NCBI GenBank assembly: GCA_028554755.1
Contig: JAPTOF010000024.1
Span: 7,737,001-7,801,000, forward strand
Reading direction: 5' to 3'
DNA: 64,000 nucleotides
Source: Cordia subcordata
Lineage: Eukaryota > Streptophyta > Magnoliopsida > Boraginales > Cordiaceae
The notes below the pieces were generated by a model, which worked only from the letters and a program-made list of their open reading frames with translations, had not been told where the DNA came from and made no database searches. The translations under genes and the position numbers were made by a program. Below, in pieces: positions 1 to 9,804 of this stretch (within the stretch, counting starts at the first letter, position 1; each line of letters begins with the position of its first letter).

Positions 1-152
1 TCCCTGGTGGCCTCAAATCGCTTTACCTCTTTTTTTAGCCTTTCTAACTAAGTAGACCTAGTAGGCTCATCCAATGATTAACTAGCGATCTTGTTCACCA
101 AGTGCACTATAGATTGGACAGGCTCAAGGGTTTCCTTCAAGATAGCCTCTAG

Positions 153-241
153 CTGAAACAAAAGAAAGACAATTATGGGAGACTGGGCCAACGAGAAAAG
201 AATAGGATAGAGTGAAACAAATAGTTTACAAAGACACTTAC
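153..241 (-). other. Likely spliceosomal intron, 89 bp
   Basis: On the minus strand the donor reads GTAAGTG and the acceptor TTTGTTTCAG. The interior is T-rich. Joining the flanks keeps one reading frame across the junction, which is why I accept it although the gene is decayed. Confidence 0.5.
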
Positions 242-987
242 CTAGTTGTTGTTTTCCCTAGTGGAGAAGCATATGACCAAACTCTTCACTTGGGTGATCA
301 GAGCAACCACGCTCTAACCATCTTCCCTAACATTGACCATAGGGGCTTCGTAGTTCCCTATAGGCTTAGTCGAGAGTGTTGAAGTTGATGGCCCTACGAG
401 TTGGGTAGAGGATGATGCTTCTTTCTTATGCTCAATGGTGCAGAAGGACTAGGCCCATCCGATGGTACTGAGCCCCTTCTTAAGCGACGAAGGGGCTGCG
501 ACTCCGTCTTCTTCGACTCATTGAAGACTTCTTTGACCAAGCATTTACTACCTCGATCGTGATGGGGGCTAGGGTAAGGAATGAGACCTCCCTTGCTGAT
601 TACTTCGTCTTGAGCAGGCCTCCTTCCCGGGGCATTCTAGCTCTTTTGTGATGATGGACGATTGAGACACCCTCCTTGATTTCTTGATGAGGGGCCTTAA
701 ATAGCTTGGCCCCTATATCTGGTTTGTAGCTAATGTCACATCTCTTCTTGTTGATGCGTTAGTTGTCTCCTAGCATGACTAGCTTTACCTGCAGTAAGGA
801 AAAAAGAATCCGATATTAGTAAGTCCATAAGCATGCATTAGAATGCTAGAATTTCGAAAGAAGAAGGTCTTAACCCCCTGATCCTCACTTATTGGCCACG
901 AAAGAAACTCCAGATACAAGATAGAGGCCCTAACCCTCCCTAGAACTTGCTAATCAGGGACAATGCTCGCTCCATATCCTTAAGCTA

Positions 988-993
<6 letters not shown>

Positions 994-1032
<39 letters not shown>
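994..1032. repeat. (TC)n microsatellite
   Basis: About 19 uninterrupted TC units lie within the decayed minus-strand gene, where they read as GA repeats. Confidence 0.97.
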
Positions 1033-1035
<3 letters not shown>

Positions 1036-1599
1036 GGTGAGTTTTGGAGGTTTGTTGAGTTCCTTCCTAGTCCCTTGAGTGAGATTAAGTTGAGAACACT
1101 TGACATTGACCACCCTGGGGCTAGGACAACTCATAAGGACATAATGGTAGTGCTACCTTTTATGTGAAGTAGGGTTCCTTTTTAGGATGACTCGATGGTT
1201 TCTTTGTAGCAATGTAATACCAACGTTCTTGTTGATTGTGAGTGAGATGAAACATATAATGGAAGAGGTTAATAGTCAGTTTAATACCATGGGCTCGAAG
1301 GTATGAGAGCTACGCAATAAGAGCTGCCCAGCTATTCAAACACAATTGACTAGGACAAATGCCGTATGATTCAAAAATTTACAGGTAAAATGGGGAATCG
1401 GTAGCCTAAGACCCATGGAAAAGAAGTCTTTGTAAAAAGCTATCTCTCTACCCAAGCCTTGGCAGGCATATTCATTTGGATTTAGGAGTTGCATTACGTA
1501 ATTGTCAGAGAATTCCCTTATAAAGGGTGATGTTCTCCCGTATAGTGTAGTCAAGGACTGGCTTCCTGACCAGATAGTTGAAAGGGGCTCTTGCGCCAA

Positions 1600-2501
1600 C
1601 CGTTGCGGAGGCCTCCTTCGTATGGGCGTCCTCTACAAGGGCTTCTTTCATACCTTTTTCATCTACAGGAGCCCTAGCATTGTTGCTGACATTATCTCAA
1701 TTGGAGGTCATAGCCTAATCTATCCCTGATGATCGGTTCTTTTCAGTCAGAGAAGGACCATTAAAGTCACTACCTTAGGCCACCTTGCCTTTTTTGATGG
1801 CTCGGTCCTGTTGGATAGAAGCTCCTAGATTCTAATCTAAACCATCAAAAGTAGTGTTCAAATTGGAACCTATCCTTAGTGCTAAACCGACCTTGAAACT
1901 ATTCTCCAAATGGGTTTAGTATAAAGTCGACACAAAGGTATGGGCGAACGCCTCTTCAAGAGAATCAGCGATGTTAGGTATGGGGTCTTTGAGGTAACTT
2001 AGATTACCAAAGATGTCAGAAAAATTGTGGAAGTCCCTAACCCTAGAATCCACGAGCTTGAACCTAAGAGGTGAAGAGTCCTCTCCTTTATTCTCAAAAG
2101 GATTGTGGTTATTAAACATCAAATGCTAAAAAAGGGGAATAAGCATTAAAAAGATGGCAAAAACTCGGGAGGCAGAGAAACTCTATTAAACTGAGGAGAT
2201 TCAAAGGAACTAGAGAGACGAGTTTGAGATGAACATATCTGTAAAGAGAGAAAAAGTGACTTGGATGGCGAAAAGAAAGCAACTCCTCGAAGGAAGTAAC
2301 ATGGAAAGGCAAACGGTACCGACAAGACCTTAGAAGTAGCAATGAGAAATACTTGAGAGCAAAGAAAGAAAGAAAGCCTTAAACCCAGCAAGAAATGTGA
2401 AGAAATGAGAACGCAAAATGTAAAAGAAGAAACTGGGGAAAAGAATGCTTTTGTTGTCTTTAACGGAGTTGATTTGAAATTCAAAATGTGGAAATGCGCC
2501 A
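1600..2501. other. Flank upstream of the decayed gene, no firm feature
   Basis: AT-rich sequence. A 68-codon minus-strand frame (2122-1919) could be an amino-terminal exon of the decayed gene at 1-1599. It has no motif I recognise, so it is not called separately. The segment ends at the left edge of element 1. Confidence 0.35.
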
Positions 2502-2998
2502 TGATGTGTTGGTTTCGTGTGTGATTTTGTATTGTATTTCTATATCTATTTTGAGGTGTTTTGTGCTCTATAAGGTGTATTAGTATAGCATTTATATTAT
2601 ACTTGAGCATATTAAGCTGTTGGTGTCTATAGTTGAGCTTAAAGCATAAATGCTACACTAAAGTACACTTATCTTGTGTTCTAGGTGAGTTTGAGGAATG
2701 TCTTGAGCTGAACAAAGATAGAGATGCCTTGGCAAATATTGAAGAAGATTTTGAAGATGAAACATGGAAGAAAATCATGTTGGGAAGCTTTCGGACAAAG
2801 GCCAAATCAACCAGAAGAAAAATAGAGCTAAAACGAAGCCAAATAGAGCAAATAGGCACTACCGGAGCACTGGCTTTAGAGTACCGGTGCACTAGCTCAC
2901 TGTTCTGTCAAAAATAGAGAGCAAGCTTCTACTAGTAGAATAGAGGCCCCTTGGTACTGGTGCTTCGGTTAAGTGTTCCGATAGTCGCAGAAATTGGC

Positions 2999-3005
2999 TA
3001 TATAA
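2999..3005 (+). promoter_or_regulatory. TATA box of the element 1 5' LTR
   Basis: TATATAA in the context GGCTATATAAGC. The same context recurs in the 3' LTR at 8417-8423. This places the U3/R boundary roughly 30 bases further on, so the LTR hairpins lie in transcribed sequence. Confidence 0.65.
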
Positions 3006-3754
3006 GCTCGCTTTTGGCCATTTTATAGAAGAACAAGTTGTATTCTTTTAGACGCATCTCCCAAAACCCCAATCCTCTCATCTCCTATGTCTCACACACT
3101 CTTCCATACACAAAAGCACTTTGGAATCAAGCCTTTAAGAGGATAAAACACAAGGATTTGGGCATAACTCTTGGATTGTAAAGGTTTGGCTTTGGATAAA
3201 AGGGTAGCTTCTTCGTCTCTCTTTTATCCTAAGTTAATGTTTTTTTTATTATAGTTATGAAGGGTGACTTACTCTTATATTATGGATGATTATTACATTA
3301 TTGTTATGGGTATTTGATGGATTTATATATACATAATTTATGCTTAGGGCTTCAAAGGCTATTTTACATACATGTCTATGTGTTTGTTAAAATGCCTCAA
3401 AGAAGTTGCATATAGACATTGAAGTCTATTGTGCTATTAACCATTTCTATATCATTATTGTAGCATGTTTATGTGTTTGTGTGGTGATTTCATGAAGTGG
3501 GTATGACAATATACATGTCTGTGTGTGTGTTAACGTACTTAATCGTATAAATAGCTTCTATTGCATACATGTCAGGTGCCATTGCTTAAATTGGTATAAT
3601 CTAAGTATGCCTACGTGCTTAGTATTAGAATAACCCGGAATATTCTCGAAAGCCATGCCCTAGATGTGTTTGCTTTGTGCTTAAACGTTAATATATGCTA
3701 TTGTGATGATGATCGATGGTGCATAACTAATGGCTAGCCTAGGTCGAGTCTCCC

Positions 3755-3836
3755 TTAGCTTTAAATCTAGCTAATGGGCTTCAGGGTAGGTTAATCGACC
3801 TTAGACAGACTAGGTCTTGGCTTTAAATCCAGCCAA
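3755..3836 (+). other. Twin LTR hairpins, 8-base loops
   Basis: The first stem is TTAGCT/AGCTAA (3755-3774) and the second TTGGCT/AGCCAA (3817-3836). Both loops are eight bases with the core TTAAATC. The two stems differ from each other but each pairs perfectly, and equivalents occur in the other LTRs of this window. Confidence 0.6.
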
Positions 3837-4394
3837 CGATCTAGACGCTAGGGTTAGATTGATCTAAATCACCTAGAATACTAATTAGCTAACCCTGTGG
3901 CCCTAAGTCATAAAGACCATACGCCGTGGCTCTAGGGGTCGACACCTAGGGATGGATTCACATTGAGTCTTAGGGTGTAATTTGGAGGTTAATTAGGAGA
4001 CTAGATGTGAGCAACTGAGTTTAATCTATCAAGCAACCCTAACAGGAAGTAGTAATCACCCATTTGCGAGCCGTAATCACCCTATTCCCCATTTTCACGT
4101 GTTAGCATCCCTTTAGATCACTTGATTGCCCCATCACACACACACACACACTACCTTTTTATTTCTTATTCTTAGATTAGGTTTACTTTTCCCGAGATGT
4201 CTTTAAATTAAAAACCCCAAAAACATTGTAGTTAGGACCTCAGCACGTACCTTTTAGGACGCACTTAGCTTAGGACACCATACACGTTAGGCCTCCCCGT
4301 GGATTTGACCTCGCACTCATGCACATTGTACTACATACATCCCGTGCGCTTGCAGGCTATTTAGGCTTGTGGCGTGAGATCGTGATCAAGTTCT

Positions 4395-4412
4395 TGGCGC
4401 CGTTGCCGGGGA
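4395..4412 (+). other. Primer binding site for tRNA-Asp
   Basis: TGGCGCCGTTGCCGGGGA is the complement of the 3' end of plant tRNA-Asp and is the usual primer site of Athila/Tat elements. It begins six bases after the 5' LTR. Confidence 0.93.
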
Positions 4413-4570
4413 GGCAACAGTTGTTTGTTTTCTTAGTTTTTGTGTGTCTTAGCTTGTTACGTGTTGTTTTATCTTTTCTTTTAATGTTTTCTTTATTTTG
4501 ATTAAAAAAAATTCAAAAAAAGGTTGTTGGCCATTGTGATGACGTTTACTTGTGTCAATTAATCATAAAC

Positions 4571-6477
4571 GATCCTAATGCATTATGGTGGCCACTTGTA
4601 TCCTCTTCCCTACCACTTGTATCCTAATGCAACTGTTTTCTATCCCCATAGAAATTCCCCACTTAGTGCTAGTGTTAACTATGACCCCTATAGTCATGCA
4701 TCATCTCATGCATCTTCATTTAGAAATCATGACTATAGGAATGCATATTCTTGTTATAGCTGAGCTCATGATTCCAATGTTTGCCCTACTTTCCATCCTT
4801 ATCTCCAATTGCATGCTACGCCCTATGCCCTTAGCAACCATATGCCCATGCATGCATCTCTATCCTAGTATCATGATTCTAGGAAGCAATATCATGCATC
4901 TTCATATTGGGGTCAAGATAACTCTTCATATTTTCCACCTCATTGCTTTAAAAGTCCATCTCTTGCACCGTCATTTCCTACCCAAACTTCTTCTGAGTTT
5001 TATAATGGTTGTGCTTATAGTGACCCCAATCAAGATATTTACCATTTTCATTCGGTTGAACCCTTTTCCATAACGTCTTCATTCTTGGAGCAATTAGATC
5101 AAATGCTTGAGCAATCCCAATCTCTTCTTCGATCCAATCAAGAGAAACTAGAGAGTTTGAAGTGAGACACCAAATCTCTAGGTGAGCGCTTGAAGAGAAT
5201 GGCTGAGAGTGTGCAATTCATAAGCGAGAATGTTGAAATACCTTTAGAACGAGGTGATAGAATAGAGATGAGACCTAATGATGAGGTGACTAAGGGTGGA
5301 AATGATGATATATTGGAGAGACAACTAGAAAGAGAGGTTGATGGAGAGATAACATCTTGTAATGAGGATGAGGACGAACTTAATGATAATTTGGTTCTTG
5401 ATGACTCTTATGAATATGTTTTAGAGAAAGTAATACCCTATCCTCATAAGCTTTCAATGTCTTCCATTGAGTCATGTGAGCCTTTTCTTTTTTCTCATCC
5501 CACACATTCCACACACTTGGAGGTTGAGTCTTATGATCATAGCACTCATTGGCATTTTGAGTCTATATTTACGGGGTCTAAGGTACACACCTCCCTTAAG
5601 CATTCACGCATCCATGACCCAAAATCTTTTGAGTCCCCATTGCCCTCTCTATGTGTGTCTACCCTATATGAAAAGCATGATTGTGAGATGACACCCACTA
5701 GTGATGAATATATTATTGAATTTAAAGAGACTTTAGCTAGTGAAGGTTTGAAGTAATCCATTGGGGAAAACAAGACATCAATTTTGGAGGTTTTAGATGA
5801 CAAGTTTCTTGGAGTTAAGAATCATGATCTTGAAGAGAACAACAACTCTAAGAAGACACATAAAAAAGAAATTGGTGTGCTTGAAAGAATGATCTATAGG
5901 TGTCTTTGGATGTTTAATGATTTATTGATGGAAATAGAGCCCATCAAGATCAAATCCACCCCTTATGAGGAGTTAAAGTGACCTAAGCTTAAACATGTTA
6001 TATCTTGTGGAGAGAAAAAGTGTAGTACTTTATCATCCCTTGCCCTTGCCCTTTCTTCTCTGAGATTCGTTCCAACCCCCTTTTCCCATTCCCTTGAGTC
6101 TCCATCTTTGGAGCTCACGTTTGTGCCTTCATTCATAGAACATTTTCATCTAGGGTTAGAAAGCACGTTTTCTATGTTGCATGCATTAAACCTATCTTCG
6201 ACCCATGGGGAAGGTGTGTTCCTAGCACTTGATTATGAAAAGAACGCCATGGGGTGGTTAGTTAGAGAGCAAGTGGGGCATGATCTATCACGTTTATGCA
6301 TGTCATCTTTCACACTTGCGCACACATTCTTATTTGATGTGTTGGGGTGGGATCTTGAAAAGCATTGTGCATTCATTACCTCATCATATAGTGCATGACC
6401 CTTTTCCTTCTACTGCTTATGCTTGGTTGAATATCCGACAATTTGTGCCTCACAATTTTAAACATGTATTGCTCTAA
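4571..6477 (+). pseudogene. Decayed single ORF of element 1, unknown protein with conserved C-terminal domain
   Basis: I do not recognise this protein. About 600 codons run in essentially one frame from 4578 to 6398, broken by about five stop codons. There is a frame change near the start (about 4571-4620) and another near 6385. The middle (5190-5756) is acidic and hydrophilic. The C-terminal 130 residues (6108-6477) hold ELTFVPS, EHFHLGL, LHALNLS, HGEGVFLALDYEK and a terminal NFKHVLL before the stop. The same order of motifs occurs in elements 2 and 3. In element 3 the start of the ORF carries a CCHC zinc knuckle, which suggests a Gag-like, nucleic-acid-binding protein. The equivalent cysteines are lost here. 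Few lesions over 1.9 kb suggest coding capacity was kept until fairly recently in the life of the element. Confidence 0.7.
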
Positions 6478-6481
6478 CACT

Positions 6482-6530
6482 AGCGCCCGGCTGTAGGCGT
6501 TAAATCCAGTGCTACTAGGAGGCATCCTAG
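6482..6530 (+). other. Conserved motif and hairpin just after the ORF stop
   Basis: Directly after the stop lies a GC-rich motif of the form GCGCCCGGCTGTAGGCGTTA, ending in a perfect hairpin CTAGGA-GGCA-TCCTAG (6515-6530). Related copies follow the ORF or pol stop near 26879, 48671 and 55147 (minus strand). A similar sequence is familiar from plant Athila/Tat elements at the same position. Confidence 0.65.
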
Positions 6531-6965
6531 ATGTGTGTATACTTTTCTTGTTTTCCTTGTCTTTTACTTGTTTTCATTTTCCTTGTTTCTACTTATTATA
6601 CTTGCTTTCTTGTTACTTTCCTTGATTTCCATTTTTCTTTTTGTTTGCTTTCTTTTTCACCCTCCCAAGTGTTGATCCTTACTTCTATTATTTCCCATTC
6701 TTCATACACCTTGTTTATCATTTGATGATGCCAATGCAAGCTTGCGTGGCATATGCTACTAATCGTGTGCTTTGAGTGTTTGTCATTTGTTGAGAAATAG
6801 GGTTAGTAGACAAATTATTGATCATTGGCATCGAAGAGCTTCAAAAGGAACAGAAGGTTATATCTATCCTTTCTCTACTTGTTCCCTCTTATCTATCCCA
6901 TCCCCACCACCCTTACTTGCTTTGTGTTGCCTATTTGCTTATTGAGTAGTATTGTTCTATTTGCT

Positions 6966-7000
6966 TGAGGACAAGCAAAGTTTAGGTTTGGGGGTGTGGG
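6966..7000 (+). other. Internal polypurine-tract-like motif
   Basis: TGAGGACAAGCAAAG followed by TTTAGGTTTGGGGGTGTGGG. It resembles the true 3' tract at 7881-7916 but lies about 0.9 kb upstream and is not followed by an LTR. Confidence 0.6.
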
Positions 7001-7880
7001 AGTTTGCTTTTATTGTTTTATGCTTTGTATAGGGTAGATGTGCATTATATGCTTTAAAATGGTGAAAACTTTTAGATTTTGATGCAAATAGAGTTGTTTG
7101 TTTCTTGTTTGATTATTGTGTTGGCTTCTGTGATTGATTCAATTGATTGGTGAATATGAGTTGCATTGTGAAGAATGAATGGAGTGGATTGAAAGTCAAG
7201 TTTTAGAGAGGATGCCCTTGAAAGTTGTGGGGAGTGAGGGCCTTTAAGAATGCCTTTTGTAGCCACCCTATAGCTTGGTAGGAAAAAGTGTTGAAAAAGG
7301 TTGTTGATCTGAGTACCTCTTTCTTGATTGGTTCTTTTTGATATGCCAAAACCTTTCTTTTTTTTTCTATGTGTGAATACAATGCAAAGAATGAAAAATT
7401 CAAAAAAAATTTCAAAAAGGCAAAAAGGTGCAAAAATATCCAAAAAAAAAAGAAAAAGATAAAAAGCCAATGGCACCAAAAAGTTCAGTGAATAAGTGCA
7501 TAAGTGATACAAATTCAACTTAGCACAAGTTATCCTATATGTAGATATGTTAATAAGGCTTTTTATAAGCCATTGTGTATCTATATTCTCTCTCTTCTTG
7601 TCTTTAAGGCATTGTGCATGTTGGGGAGGCCATGTTAGTTGAGGGGGCACGAAATATCAACATCCCGAGTGTGTCCATTAGAATCCTAAGCTTGTGGTGG
7701 TTTGGCTACTTGGGAACTTCTCACGAGGTTCAAGGCCCTTTATGAGTAGAGGGAGGATCCGAAAGACATGAGGATCTTTCCACAATAGGAATACCCCCTC
7801 TATGCTTCTTAAGCTAACCGTGATAGCGAGTCAATTCTTTAGGCAGCCCTTTATATTGACTTTAAACTTAGATTTGGGCT

Positions 7881-7916
7881 TGCTTGGGGACAAGTAAGGA
7901 GAAGGTTTGGGGGTGT
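7881..7916 (+). other. Polypurine tract of element 1
   Basis: GGAGAAGGTTTGGGGGTGT immediately precedes the 3' LTR, where plus-strand synthesis would be primed. The matching tract at 28207-28242 precedes the 3' LTR of the Athila-like element. Confidence 0.85.
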
Positions 7917-9804
7917 TGATGTGTCGGTTTCATGTGTGATTTTGCATTGTATTTCTATATTTATTTTGAGGTGTTTTGTGCTCTATAAGGTGTATTAGTA
8001 TAGCATTTATATTATACTTGAGCATATTAAGCTTTTGGTGTCTATAGTTGAGCTTAAAGCATAAATGCTACACTAAAGTACATTTATCTTGTGTTCTAGG
8101 TGAGTTTGAGGAATGTCTTGAGCTGAACAAAGATGGAGATGGCTTAGGCAAGTATTGAAGAAGATTTTGAAGATGAAACGTGGAAGAAAATCATGTTAGG
8201 AAGCTTCTAGACAAAGACCAAAGCAACCGGAAGCAAAATGGAGCTAAAACGAAGCCAAAATAGAGCAAAATAGGCACTGGCAGAGCACTGGCTTCAGAGT
8301 ACCGATGCACCGGCTCACTATTTCGCCAAAAATATAAAGCAAGCTTCTACTACCAGAAAAGAGGCCCTTTGGTACCGGTGCTCCGATTAAATGTTCCAGT
8401 AGCCGCAAAAATTGGCTATATAAGCTCGCTTTTGGCCATTTTATAGAAGAACAAGTTGTATTCTTTTACACCTATCTCCCAAAACCCTAATCCTTACATC
8501 ACCCACATCTCACACACTCTTCCATACATAAAAAAAGTTTGGAATCATGCCTCTAAGAGGATCAAAGACAAGGATTTGGGCATAGCTCTTGGATTGTAAA
8601 GGTATGGCTTTGGATAAAAGGGTAGCATCTTCGTCTCTCTTTTATCCTAAGTTAATGGATGTTTGATTAGAGCTATGAATGGTGATTTACTCTTATATTA
8701 TGGATGATTATTACATTATTGTTATGGGTACTTGATGGATTTATATATATGCTTTATCCTTAGGGCTTCAGAGGCTATTTTGCATACATGTCTATGTGTT
8801 TGTTAAAATGCCTCAAAGAAATTGCATATATACATTGAAGTCTATTGTGCTGTTAACCATTTCTAAATCATTATGCTAGCATATCTATGTGTTTGTGTGG
8901 TAATTACATGAATTGGGTATGACTGTATACATGTCTATGTGTGTGTTAGCGTACTTAATAGCATAAATAGCTTCTATTGCATACATGTCGGGTGCTATTG
9001 CTTAAATTGGTATAGTCTAAGTAGGTCTATGTGCATTGTATTAGAATAGCCTAGAATATTCTTGAACGCCATGCCCTAGATGTGTTTGCTTTGTGCTTAA
9101 ACGTTAATATATGGTATTGTGATGATGATCGATGGTGCATAAGTAATGGCGAGTCTAGGTCGAGTCTCTTTTAGCTTTAAATCCACCTAATAGGTTTCAC
9201 GGTTGGTTAGTCAACCTTAGATGGACTAGATCTTGGATTTAAATCCAATCAACAATTTAGACGCTAGGGTTAGATCAATCTAAGTCACCTAGAATCCTAA
9301 CTAGCTAGCCCTGTGGCCCTAAGTCATAAGGACCATATGCCGTGACTCTAGGGGTTGACACCAAGGGATAGATTCGCACTTAGTCTTAGGGTATAATTAG
9401 GAGGTTAATTAGGAGACTAGACGAGAGTAACCGAGTTTAATCCATCAAGCAACCCTAACAAGAAGTAGTAATCACCCATTTACAAGTGTAATTACCCTAT
9501 TCCCCATTTCCACTTGTTAGTATCCTCTTAGATCGCTTGATTTCCCCATTACACACACACACACTATACCTTTTTGTTTCCTTATTCTTAGATTATGTTT
9601 ACTTTTCCCAAGCTCCCTTTAAATAAAAAACCCCAAAAACATTATAGTTAGGACCTCAACACGTAGCTTTTAGGACGTACTTAGCTTAAAACATCATACA
9701 CGTTAGGCCTCCTCGTGGATTCGACCCCGCACTCGCACACACTATACTACACACATCCCATGCGCTTGCTAACTATTTAGGCTTGTGCCGCGAGATAGCA
9801 ATCA
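7917..9804 (+). repeat. 3' LTR of element 1
   Basis: 1888 bp from TGATGTGT to ATCA, aligned over its full length with 2502-4388. The TATA box is at 8417-8423. In the second hairpin (near 9233) the stem has changed to TTGGAT/ATCCAA and still pairs. Confidence 0.92.

Larger units (their letters stand above)
1..1599 (-). pseudogene. Decayed multi-exon transposon protein, putative gypsy-type transposon (Transposase_28-like)
   Basis: Read on the minus strand, 1599-1336 gives an 87-residue open piece with the pattern DFFSMGLRLPI followed by a hydrophobic stretch. This resembles the plant 'putative gypsy type transposon' domain (PF04195); that is recognition by eye, not a search. Further downstream on the same strand, 788-245 gives pieces such as LFKAPHQEIKEGVS and 152-1 gives a charged, helical, coiled-coil-like stretch beginning LEAILKETLEPV. 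Stops and frame changes interrupt all of it. An intron is recognisable between the last two pieces (153-241), and an acceptor (CTGCAG) stands just before the exon at 788. It is a decayed transposon-associated gene, not a host gene in use. The family call is moderate; the minus-strand coding origin is more secure than the name. Confidence 0.45.
2502..4388 (+). repeat. 5' LTR of element 1
   Basis: Aligns along its whole length with 7917-9804. It carries a TATA box near 2999, paired hairpins at 3755-3774 and 3817-3836, a third hairpin at 3932-3949, a CA repeat near 4136, and a U5 segment with a GGATTTGACC-type motif near 4302. It ends GTGATCA, six bases before the primer site. Confidence 0.92.
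6540..7916 (+). other. Non-coding tail of element 1 with two polypurine-type motifs
   Basis: Two motifs of the form GAGGACAAGCAA...TTTGGGGGTG occur, one internal (6966-7000) and one at the LTR edge (7881-7916). Between them lie a conserved block and an A-rich low-complexity run (about 7380-7470). The whole tail matches 27060-28242 of the Athila-like element and, inverted, 53690-54670 of element 3. Confidence 0.75.
2502..9804 (+). mobile_element. Element 1: non-autonomous Ty3/gypsy (Tat/Athila-like) LTR retrotransposon
   Basis: A complete 7.3-kb element. Two LTRs of nearly equal length (1887 and 1888 bp) begin TGATGTGT and end ATCA. The primer site copies the 3' end of tRNA-Asp, which is typical of Athila and Tat elements. 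The 3.5-kb interior holds one long decayed ORF of unknown function, a hairpin after its stop, two polypurine-type motifs and a long non-coding tail. No protease, reverse transcriptase, RNase H or integrase motif is present, so enzymes must have come from another element. Flanks read CGCCA (2497-2501) and CGTTA (9805-9809). These could be a 5-bp target duplication with two C-to-T changes, but that is not certain. The LTRs differ at many sites, so the insertion is not recent. Confidence 0.9.

Noticed and set aside
2146..2610. 154-codon minus-strand frame
   Set aside because: It crosses the element 1 boundary at 2502 into the LTR, is low in complexity and shows no motif.
4395..4412. tRNA gene (tRNA-Asp)
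   Set aside because: Only the 18-base 3' complement is present, right after an LTR. It is a primer site, not a gene.
4733..4800. Second zinc knuckle in the element 1 ORF (CYS...HDSNVC)
   Set aside because: The first cysteine is absent, a stop lies inside, and alignment with element 3 puts the true knuckle near the ORF start.
7072..7650. 192-codon minus-strand frame in the element 1 tail, as a gene
   Set aside because: It spans an A/T-rich low-complexity run and its frame is not the one shared with the Athila-like element.
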